DNA of 40,762 nt from an uncultured Clostridia bacterium (GTDB taxonomy: Bacteria > Bacillota > Clostridia > TANB77 > CAG-508): the NCBI GenBank assembly GCA_947631495.1, contig CANRLO010000005.1:1-40762 (forward strand). Direction: 5' to 3'. The translations under genes and the position numbers were made by a program. Below are positions 34,489-40,762 of the stretch, in pieces. Every line of letters begins with the position of its first letter. The stretch's first letter is position 1. Under the pieces are notes generated by a model. The model did not search any database, had not been told where the DNA came from, and saw nothing but the letters and a program-made list of their open reading frames with translations.

Positions 34489-35196
34489 ATGGAAGAAAAT
34501 TTAAAAATTGAAATTTTATTCCCTGAATTTTGTAATTTATATGGTGATATTAGCAATATGAAATATTTAAAGAAGTGCTTACCAAAAGCAAATTACATTG
34601 AAACAGCTTTTGATGAAGAGCCACGCTTTGTAAAAGAAAATGTCAATTTTATTTACTTAGGTCCTATGACAGAAAGTAGACAAGAAAAAGTTATTAAAAA
34701 ATTAGCACCATATAAAGAAAGGATAGAGCAACTAATAGAAGAAAATGTCATCTTTTTAATCACAGGAAATGCCATTGAAATATTTGGAAAATATATAGAA
34801 AACGAAGATGGAAGCAGAATAGAAGCATTAGGAATCTTTAATATTTATGCTAAACGAGATATGTTACACAGACATAATAGCATTTTTATTGGCACGTGGG
34901 AAGAAACTCAAATAGTTGGTTTTAAAAGCCAATTTACATTTAGCTATGGAGAAAATATTGATTGCTGTTTTGCAAAAGTAGAAAAAGGAGTTGGTCTAAA
35001 TAAAGAATCTACCTTAGAAGGTATCCAAAAAAATAATTTTATTGCTACTTACTTAATTGGACCTATTCTTATTTTGAACCCTTATTTTACTAAAAAACTA
35101 ATTGAAAAAATGGAAATAAAAGAACCTCAACTTGCCTTTGAAGAAGATGTTATCAATGCTTATGAGCAAAGATTAAAAGAATTTCAAAATTTATAA
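34489..35196 (+). CDS. GatD-like glutamine amidotransferase subunit lacking catalytic Cys and His
   Basis: By position and sequence it is the GatD partner of MurT, 235 residues: LFPEFCNLYGDISNMKYL, the oxyanion region FIYLGPMTESRQEKV, LEALGIF-like EALGIFNIYAKRD, and ATYLIGPILILNPYF. However, the nucleophile elbow that reads CGGYQ in active GatD (S. aureus Cys94) is here TGNAI, with Thr92 in place of Cys, and the catalytic His (Cys/His dyad, YLHGP, His189) is Ile190. The glutaminase should therefore be inactive, and MurT would need free ammonia or another donor. The gene is otherwise well conserved, with no sign of decay, and is translationally coupled to murT. Confidence 0.88.
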   Translation: MEENLKIEILFPEFCNLYGDISNMKYLKKCLPKANYIETAFDEEPRFVKENVNFIYLGPMTESRQEKVIKKLAPYKERIEQLIEENVIFLITGNAIEIFGKYIENEDGSRIEALGIFNIYAKRDMLHRHNSIFIGTWEETQIVGFKSQFTFSYGENIDCCFAKVEKGVGLNKESTLEGIQKNNFIATYLIGPILILNPYFTKKLIEKMEIKEPQLAFEEDVINAYEQRLKEFQNL

Positions 35197-35283
35197 AAAT
35201 ATTAAATGAAAACAGAATAAATATATTTAATTAATTTGAAGAAAGAGAATTTTATAAAATATTACAAAAATATTACAAAAAAG

Positions 35284-35312
35284 TTGCAAAAATATTACAA
35301 ATATGCTATAAT
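35284..35312 (+). promoter_or_regulatory. SigA promoter for the 110-residue ORF
   Basis: TTGCAA (35284-35289), 17 bases, TATAAT (35307-35312). Three near-copies of AAATATTACAAA surround it at about 35261-35303. Confidence 0.8.
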
Positions 35313-35343
35313 CATAATATACTCTAAAGAGAAGGTGAAAAAA

Positions 35344-35676
35344 ATGGAACTAATGATAATTGTATATTTTTTAATATTTATTATATTTGCATTAATTATT
35401 TATGCAATTATGCAATTAAAATTAGCAGGAATGAAAATAAAAGACTTTTGGAGTTTTATTGAAGCAAACCAAATGTTAGATAAATTATATGCTTTTTCGA
35501 AAAAATATGAAAAAATGAGTGTGCAAGAACAGGTTATTTTCTTAATGGAAGCAGAGAAAGTATTTGATGCTTTCGATAAAGTTCCTAAAATAGTTTGGGA
35601 AGAAGAATATGACAAATATACAGATGTCTTAGATACTTATAAAAATATTAAAGTATTAAGATGGGTATCAAATTAA
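35344..35676 (+). CDS. Small single-pass membrane protein
   Basis: 110 residues, unrecognised. It has one N-terminal membrane helix (MELMIIVYFLIFIIFALIIYAIM) and a helical, charged cytoplasmic or extracellular part (FWSFIEANQMLDKLYAFSKKYEKMSVQEQVIFLMEAEKVF). GAGAAGGTG is seven bases before ATG 35344. An in-frame start at 35236 would begin upstream of the promoter and is rejected. Stand-alone unit between gatD and the hairpin at 35710. Confidence 0.75.
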   Translation: MELMIIVYFLIFIIFALIIYAIMQLKLAGMKIKDFWSFIEANQMLDKLYAFSKKYEKMSVQEQVIFLMEAEKVFDAFDKVPKIVWEEEYDKYTDVLDTYKNIKVLRWVSN

Positions 35677-35709
35677 TTAAGTTTTAACATAAAAAACTCT
35701 AATAAATTA

Positions 35710-35744
35710 AAATTGCTCTAGAAAGTATGTTTCTAGAGCAATTT
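35710..35744. terminator. Perfect 15-bp hairpin, terminator-like
   Basis: AAATTGCTCTAGAAA (35710-35724) pairs perfectly with TTTCTAGAGCAATTT (35730-35744) around GTATG. No real T-run follows, so it may be a terminator with partial function or a leader element; the next ATG is 30 bases on. Confidence 0.65.
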
Positions 35745-35774
35745 GCATAAAATAACCAAAAATAGGGGGATATT

Positions 35775-36341
35775 ATGAACGAAGAAGAAAAACAAATTAT
35801 TCAAGAAATATTAGCTACAGAGGACAGACAATTAATTGTAGATGCTATTAGAATTGTAGAACAAGAAGATGTACGAGATAAAGAAAAAGCAGTGGCTCTA
35901 TTAAAAAAATATTTCATAGCTATTAAGAAAGAAAAATATCCCTTAAAAGAAGAGGAGCAACAAGAACAAAAAAGAAAATATGCGCAGAGTTTTAATTATG
36001 CACTCCAACAAGAAAGAAAACAAAAGGAAGAAAGAAGGCAAGCAGAAATAAACGAACAACAAAAGCGAAAAATGCAAATAAAAAGAGTAAAACAAGCATA
36101 TGGAATTGAAGAACATAGTGAACAACAAAATAATCTTTCTTTATTAGAAAAACTAAGAAATATAATAATTAAATTGGAAAAATCACAAAATATAGAAAAA
36201 CAAGTATTACAAACGCAAGAAGAGTGTCATAGAAGATTTATGAAACAACTAGAATCACCACAAGATTATCAAGAAGTACAAAAAACAGAGCAAAATACAG
36301 AAATAAAAGAAATAGAAGAGAAACAAGAACAAGAAAGGTAG
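35775..36341 (+). CDS. Hypothetical charged coiled-coil protein
   Basis: 188 residues, unrecognised. The N-terminal 50 residues are helical (EEEKQIIQEILATEDRQLIVDAIRI, then DKEKAVALLKKYF); the rest is extremely rich in Glu, Gln, Lys and Arg (residues 58-105 and 165-188) and should form an extended coiled coil. No signal peptide or cysteines beyond one. AGGGGGA precedes the ATG by five bases. The TAG stop lies within the terminator hairpin at 36334-36362. Confidence 0.75.
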   Translation: MNEEEKQIIQEILATEDRQLIVDAIRIVEQEDVRDKEKAVALLKKYFIAIKKEKYPLKEEEQQEQKRKYAQSFNYALQQERKQKEERRQAEINEQQKRKMQIKRVKQAYGIEEHSEQQNNLSLLEKLRNIIIKLEKSQNIEKQVLQTQEECHRRFMKQLESPQDYQEVQKTEQNTEIKEIEEKQEQER

Positions 36342-36364
36342 TAATAAAAATTACTACCTTTTAT
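36334..36364 (+). terminator. Intrinsic terminator overlapping the stop codon
   Basis: AAAGGTAGTAA (36334-36344) pairs with TTACTACCTTT (36351-36361), followed by T-rich sequence. Confidence 0.8.
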
Positions 36365-36437
36365 CTTTACTCGATTAGAATATTATTCCTAAAAAATAAT
36401 ATAATAATAAAAAATAAAAAGGGAGTACAAAAGCAAT

Positions 36438-37577
36438 ATGAGAATAAGATATTTTGATCATGCAGCAACAACAAATGTAAAAGAAGAAGTAGTAAAAGAA
36501 ATGCTACCGTATTTTTCTATAGAGTATGGAAATGCTTCTTCTCTTTATAGCCTTGGAAGAACATCAAAAAAAGCAATAGAAGAAGCAAGAAAAAGAGTAG
36601 CAAAGGCACTTCATGCAAAGCCAAAAGAAATCTATTTTACTTCTTGTGGAAGCGAAGCAGACAATCTAGCCTTAAAAGGAATTGCTTATCAATATAAAAA
36701 TAAAGGAAAGCATATTATAACGAGCAAAATAGAACATCCTGCAATTTTAGAAACATGTAAAACATTAGAAAAACAAGGCTATGAAATTACGTATTTAAAT
36801 GTAGACGAAAATGGTTTTATTTCACTTTCAGAATTAGAATTTAGTATAAGAGAAGACACCATTTTAATTAGTATCATGTTTGCAAACAATGAAATAGGAA
36901 CTATTCAACCAATTGAGCAAATAGGACAAATAGCCAAAAAGCATAATGTTTTATTTCATACAGATAGCGTGCAAGCAGTAGGAAATGTAAAAATAGATGT
37001 AGAAGCAATGAACATTGACTTATTATCTATGTCTGCCCATAAATTCTATGGACCAAAAGGAGTAGGAGCATTATATGTAAGAGAAGGAGTAGAATTTGAA
37101 AGAATTCAAGATGGTGGACATCAAGAAAAAAATAAAAGAGCAGGAACAGAAAATGTGGCAGGAATTGTAGGCTTAGGAAAAGCTATAGAACTTGCAAATG
37201 AAAATTTAGAAAAATATGAAGAAAAACTAACCACACTAAGAGACTACTATTTTTCACAAATAGAAGAAAAAATATCAAACTATAAAATCAATGGAGATAA
37301 AGAAAAAAGATTACCGGGAAACACTAATATATCCTTTGAAGGAATACATGGAGAAGAATTACTATTAAAATTAGATGAAAAAGGAATCTGTGCTTCAGCA
37401 GGAAGTGCGTGTAGCTCAGGAACACCAAGTCCTTCTCATGTACTACTTGCTATTGGCTTAAAGCCAGAACTAGCTTATGGTTCTTTAAGAATTACATTAG
37501 GTGAAGAAAATACAAAAGAAGATATAGACTTTCTCATAGAGCAACTAGCAGAAATCATACCAAAATTAAGAAAATGA
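36438..37577 (+). CDS. Cysteine desulfurase (NifS/IscS family)
   Basis: PLP enzyme that converts cysteine to alanine and delivers sulfane sulfur, 379 residues. The start is RYFDHAATTNV; PLP-stacking H100 in SKIEHPAILET; PLP lysine K202 in SMSAHKFYGPKG; persulfide Cys325 in the flexible loop ASAGSACSSGTPSPSHVL, which is the short NifS/IscS-like form. No IscU scaffold gene follows. It may feed Fe-S assembly for MtaB or sulfur to the MnmA moiety encoded 10 kb away; both roles are inference. GGGAG lies 13 bases before ATG 36438; alternative starts are not attractive. Confidence 0.95.
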   Translation: MRIRYFDHAATTNVKEEVVKEMLPYFSIEYGNASSLYSLGRTSKKAIEEARKRVAKALHAKPKEIYFTSCGSEADNLALKGIAYQYKNKGKHIITSKIEHPAILETCKTLEKQGYEITYLNVDENGFISLSELEFSIREDTILISIMFANNEIGTIQPIEQIGQIAKKHNVLFHTDSVQAVGNVKIDVEAMNIDLLSMSAHKFYGPKGVGALYVREGVEFERIQDGGHQEKNKRAGTENVAGIVGLGKAIELANENLEKYEEKLTTLRDYYFSQIEEKISNYKINGDKEKRLPGNTNISFEGIHGEELLLKLDEKGICASAGSACSSGTPSPSHVLLAIGLKPELAYGSLRITLGEENTKEDIDFLIEQLAEIIPKLRK

Positions 37578-37632
37578 ACAGGAGGGACGCCCCTTTTCGT
37601 TCCAAAATGGAACGCTGGGGACACCCCTTCTT
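37577..37632. repeat. GGGAC repeat copy after the cysteine desulfurase
   Basis: GGAGGGACGCCCCTTTTCG, then the hairpin CGTTCCA-AAA-TGGAACG, then GGGGACACCCC. The first part matches the copy at about 24069 (GGAGGGACACCCCTTTTTG). It may serve as a terminator, though no clean T-run follows. Confidence 0.7.
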
Positions 37633-37704
37633 ATTTATTTTAGTAAAAAAGTATAAAAAAAAACAAAAAAAGCATACTAAAGAAAAAAGGAAATGAAAGA
37701 TAAT

Positions 37705-38055
37705 ATGGAAAAAATTAAAAAGGTAATAATGGGCTTAATTGCAGGAGTCATTTGTGGTTTATTTGCTTCTGGCGGAGGACTTATTTTAGTTCCCGCTTTT
37801 CTTTATTTGCTAAAAGTAGAAGACAAAAAAGCAAGAGGAACAGCAGTATGTTGTATTTTACCAATGGTTGTAACAAGCAGTATTTTCTATTATAAAGAAA
37901 ATTATATTGATTGGAGTATTGGAATCCGTTGTGCGATTGGTGGAATTATAGGTGGAATAGTAGGCGCAAAACTACTAAAAAAAATTCCAACTATATATGT
38001 ACGCATTTTATTTAGTTTATTTTTATTTTTTGTGTCTATAAAGATGCTTTTTTAA
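37705..38055 (+). CDS. Half-size TSUP (TauE/SafE) family membrane protein
   Basis: 116 residues with four predicted membrane helices: VIMGLIAGVICGLFASGGGLILVPAFLYLL, RGTAVCCILPMVVTSSIFY, IRCAIGGIIGGIVGAKLL and VRILFSLFLFFVSIKMLF. This equals one repeat of the eight-helix TSUP fold, so it should act as a homodimer or with another half. TSUP proteins export sulfite, sulfonates or related anions; the adjacency to a cysteine desulfurase fits a sulfur theme but is weak. ATG 37705 is preferred; ATG 37693 sits two bases after AAAGGA. Confidence 0.85.
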   Translation: MEKIKKVIMGLIAGVICGLFASGGGLILVPAFLYLLKVEDKKARGTAVCCILPMVVTSSIFYYKENYIDWSIGIRCAIGGIIGGIVGAKLLKKIPTIYVRILFSLFLFFVSIKMLF

Positions 38056-38067
38056 AGCCAATCACAC

Positions 38068-38096
38068 TTGCAATATTATGTAAAATATGGTATAAT
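38068..38096 (+). promoter_or_regulatory. Promoter for the DEAH helicase
   Basis: TTGCAA (38068-38073), 17 bases, TGG-extended TATAAT (38091-38096), 65 bases before the helicase ATG. Confidence 0.8.
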
Positions 38097-38161
38097 ATTA
38101 GTATCTCTAATTTTATATAGCATAAACAAACATTACCATATTAAGAAAGGAGTATTTCAAT

Positions 38162-40762
38162 ATGAATACATCATTACCAATTTTTTCTTACAAGCAGGAA
38201 ATCATTCAGGCGGTAAAAAATTCTGCAGTAACTATTATTACAGCAGAAACCGGTTCTGGAAAATCAACACAGGTACCACAGTATTTAAGAGAAGCGGGTT
38301 ATGATGTTGTCACTACAGAACCTAGGCGGATGGCAGCATGGTCACTAGCAGAAAGAGTTGCAGAAGAAATGGAAAGTCCATTAGGAGAGATAGTTGGTTT
38401 TCGGACAGGCTTTGAGAGAAACGACTCTCCAAATACATCAATACTTTATTGTACTGATGGTTTGGAGTTAGTTCGCACTCTGACCGATACCAAGAACAAG
38501 CCTAAAGTGATGATTATTGATGAAGTTCACGAGTGGAACTTAAATATCGAAACTCTCATTGCTTGGGCTAAAAAGAAAATCTCGGAAAACTGGCTTACCA
38601 AAGTAGTAATTATGAGTGCTACCTTAGACTCAGAAAGTCTTGCTATGTACTATGGAGAAAGCGTTCATCTTCTTCAAGTACCAGGAAAGTTATTTCCAGT
38701 AAGTTTTATGCAAAAATGGGAGGATGAATTAATTCCTAGTATTTTGCAGATGATTCAAGAAGGTCACAACACATTAGTATTTGTAGCAGGTAAAAAAGAA
38801 ATTGAAGAGGTAACCAAAAAACTTTCAGACGTGCAGGCAGTTGTTCTTCCTTTACATGGAGAATTGGATAGCCTCGAACAGAAAAAATGTTTTGAAAGTT
38901 ACTCTCTTCCCAAAGTAGTTGTTGCTACCAATGTAGCGCAAACGTCAATTACCATCCCGGATATTGATGCAGTTGTTGACACAGGAAAGGAGCGGCGCAC
39001 TGAAGTAATCGATGGCATTCAAGGACTATTTTTAAGAGAAATCAGCCAAGCAGATTGTTTGCAAAGGAAAGGACGTGCAGGCAGAACAAAAGAAGGTATT
39101 TATATTCTTTGTTCTAATACTTCTTTGGAGGAAAGAGAGCAGTTTTCTACTCCTGAAATACAGAGAGGTATTTTAGACCAAATCGTTTTACGACTTGCTA
39201 CCTGTAAAATTGATGCTACAGAGTTGGAATTTTTTCATCAACCTTCCAAAGAAGCTTTGAGTCTAGCAAAGGAAGCTCTGTTAGATTTAGGAGCATTAGA
39301 AGAAGATGGAAATGTAACGGAAATTGGCTATAAAATGGCTAAAATTCCAGTATCTGTGCAATCTGCAAGAATGATTATCGAGGCGGAAAAGTACGGTGTA
39401 ACAGAAGAAGTCATCAATATTGCTTCTATTCTGGAAATAGGAAGAATCTTAAATAATGATACTCCCTATTCTAGGTTTACACAGGAGAATACCAGTGACT
39501 TACTTGCTGAAGCAGATGTACTTGTAGCACTTCAAAAAATGGGCTATATCAACTTCAAAGAACTCGGCGTAAATAAGAAGAATTTCTTCCGCATCAAGGA
39601 GCACATCCAGAAAATGCATGAGGCCCTTACTGATGTTGTTACTATCACATCGTCTTCTTGGCAGAACAGAGACTCTATCAAAATGGCTTGTTTAGCCGGA
39701 ATGATAGGTCATGTTTATAAAAACAACTGGGGTAATGAATATGTGAATGGGGACAATATAAGAAGAATCCTCGACAAAAAAAGTTGTTTATCTGGTTATT
39801 TTACGCCGAAACTTTTAGTTGGCATTCCAAGGACAATTGAATATAAAGATTCTTGGGGAGATATGAGCCATCTGGAGTTAGTCACTATGGCGACCAAAGT
39901 AACAGTAGAAGACTTAAAGGTAGTAGCACCGCAGTGCATTACGCAAGAGGATGGAGAGCCCTATTATTCTAGTTGGTCAGATGTAGTAAAAATACCAAGA
40001 ATAACTTATTTCAAAGATATTAAGCTAGGTATGGATGAAATTGCTGTAGAAGACCATCCAGAGTATGAAAAGTTAAAGCAAGAGTACGAGAGCAATCAAA
40101 AAAGTTATTATATCGATAAGAGACAGAAATATGTTATGATTGATGGTAAAAACTTTGAGGTTGCCTATCGACTTCAACATCCATTTATTGTAGTTGATGA
40201 TGAAACACTCTATCATACAGAAGTAAAGAATGTTTTTCTCGACGATGGAACCAAAGTGCAGATAGCATGCAATGGAAACTTAAGGAGAGACTTTAGTATG
40301 TTATCACTGCGTAATGCGGTAGAAAATACCAGAGTGAAGGAGGCATGGGATAGAGCAAAGAGACATCTGCCTGAACTGAATGGTTGTAAGCTTTCTGTCA
40401 TGTTAGAAGGCAAGCAGTTTTTAGGCAAAAAAGAAATTACTCGTGGTAATGGGGGATATGGAAATCCAATCTATGGATTTGTCTGCCTTGCCCTGCAAAA
40501 AAATAAGACACTTCAATTAGAACTTTGTGAAGAAGAAGAGCAGGCTGAAGAAAAAACAAAAGAGGCAGTAGAATTTCTGTACGGAAAAGTAATTTGCGAA
40601 AATTACTCTGATAAGAAGTTTAAATTCAAGAAAGGGGTAAAAGGCCTATCTCCAAAAGAAGAAAGAGTAAAAAGAGAATTCGACTCTGAAGTAAGAGAGT
40701 TATTAGTAGGATTGGATATCAATAACATAGAGGAAAGGTTAGAATACCTTGAAGAACTCTAT
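38162..40762 (+). CDS. DEAH-box helicase (HrpA-like), 3' end cut by window edge
   Basis: 867 codons are visible, open to the window end. Motifs: Walker A AETGSGKSTQVPQYL, Ib TEPRRMAAWSLAERV, DEAH variant DEVHEW, SAT motif MSATLDSESL, motif V ATNVAQTSITIPDIDAVVDTG and motif VI DCLQRKGRAGRTKEGIY, followed by winged-helix/ratchet domains and a family-specific C-terminus. RNA helicase activity is expected; the role is unknown. Composition differs from neighbours: more G+C, with CAG, CTG, GGC and three in-frame CGG codons (38327, 38402, 38993), all Arg at positions such as PRR. This suggests recent lateral acquisition. AAAGGAG precedes the ATG by nine bases. Confidence 0.92.
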   Translation, partial: MNTSLPIFSYKQEIIQAVKNSAVTIITAETGSGKSTQVPQYLREAGYDVVTTEPRRMAAWSLAERVAEEMESPLGEIVGFRTGFERNDSPNTSILYCTDGLELVRTLTDTKNKPKVMIIDEVHEWNLNIETLIAWAKKKISENWLTKVVIMSATLDSESLAMYYGESVHLLQVPGKLFPVSFMQKWEDELIPSILQMIQEGHNTLVFVAGKKEIEEVTKKLSDVQAVVLPLHGELDSLEQKKCFESYSLPKVVVATNVAQTSITIPDIDAVVDTGKERRTEVIDGIQGLFLREISQADCLQRKGRAGRTKEGIYILCSNTSLEEREQFSTPEIQRGILDQIVLRLATCKIDATELEFFHQPSKEALSLAKEALLDLGALEEDGNVTEIGYKMAKIPVSVQSARMIIEAEKYGVTEEVINIASILEIGRILNNDTPYSRFTQENTSDLLAEADVLVALQKMGYINFKELGVNKKNFFRIKEHIQKMHEALTDVVTITSSSWQNRDSIKMACLAGMIGHVYKNNWGNEYVNGDNIRRILDKKSCLSGYFTPKLLVGIPRTIEYKDSWGDMSHLELVTMATKVTVEDLKVVAPQCITQEDGEPYYSSWSDVVKIPRITYFKDIKLGMDEIAVEDHPEYEKLKQEYESNQKSYYIDKRQKYVMIDGKNFEVAYRLQHPFIVVDDETLYHTEVKNVFLDDGTKVQIACNGNLRRDFSMLSLRNAVENTRVKEAWDRAKRHLPELNGCKLSVMLEGKQFLGKKEITRGNGGYGNPIYGFVCLALQKNKTLQLELCEEEEQAEEKTKEAVEFLYGKVICENYSDKKFKFKKGVKGLSPKEERVKREFDSEVRELLVGLDINNIEERLEYLEELY

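Noticed and set aside
35261..35303. CRISPR-like or iteron repeats (three AAATATTACAAA copies)
   Set aside because: The copies are irregularly spaced, very short and AT-only, with no cas or replication gene nearby; they fit chance in AT-rich promoter DNA.
35236..35343. Upstream extension of the 110-residue membrane protein
   Set aside because: It would start before the promoter at 35284-35312 and adds a lysine-rich stretch without a ribosome site; ATG 35344 is properly spaced.
38068..38304. 78-codon ORF overlapping the helicase start
   Set aside because: It begins inside the promoter, lacks a ribosome site and runs out of frame through the helicase Walker A region, which is clearly the real coding frame.

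Overview
The window is AT-rich (roughly 30% G+C by eye) and comes from a Firmicute, most likely an uncultured Clostridia lineage. Supporting features are AAAGGAG-type ribosome sites, a SigA with region 1.1 downstream of dnaG, a CarD-family regulator, a YlbJ sporulation membrane protein, tandem sortases, a MurT/GatD pair and prepilin-like surface proteins. No phage, CRISPR array or insertion sequence is visible.

Layout. 1-1.6 kb: SPFH/NfeD membrane pair and a small compositionally odd gene (minus). 1.7-5.4 kb: mtaB, a compact alaS, a HIT hydrolase. 5.5-6.9 kb: two sortases. 7-11.1 kb: carD, dnaG, rpoD. 11.1-14.1 kb (minus): truncated dinD with an SOS-like promoter, tRNA-Met, two small genes, ylbJ. 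14.3-18.7 kb: mfd and a TrmH-family rRNA methyltransferase. 18.7-21.1 kb (minus): asnS-yvcK. 21.3-24.1 kb: a membrane protein and a large prepilin-like surface protein. 24.4-28.2 kb: aspS, a peptide deformylase-MnmA fusion, a small gene. 28.4-30.2 kb: a second prepilin-like protein ending in a formylglycine-generating-enzyme/C-type-lectin-like domain. 30.6-32.9 kb: metal regulator and P-type ATPase. 33-38 kb: murT-gatD, two small genes, a cysteine desulfurase, a half-size TSUP transporter. 38.1 kb to the edge: a DEAH-box helicase of foreign composition.

The most striking signal concerns the codon CGG. Four otherwise conserved genes (mtaB, trmH-like, yvcK, and the FGE-domain surface protein) each carry one extra C immediately before a glycine codon GGA or GGG, so each is interrupted exactly at an in-frame CGG. 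Skipping that C restores the conserved protein each time: TrmH motif 3 (PMLGKTESLN), the YvcK GGGTGTS loop, the MtaB TRAM domain and a GFRPVL terminus. I found no other in-frame CGG in the genes of native composition. The exceptions are two genes of foreign-looking composition, the helicase (three) and the 88-residue ORF (two). This suggests +1 recoding at CGG (CGGN read as Gly, or hungry-codon slippage at an unassigned Arg codon). Systematic sequence error is the main rival.

Other unusual items: a Def-MnmA fusion with both active sites intact, a GatD lacking both catalytic residues, an AlaRS lacking its beta-barrel and C-Ala domains, a palindromic GGGAC...GTCCC repeat family with one copy in frame inside mfd, a 15-bp repeat array in rpoD, and NNC-rich codons in the FGE-like domain that resemble a diversity-generating-retroelement variable region.
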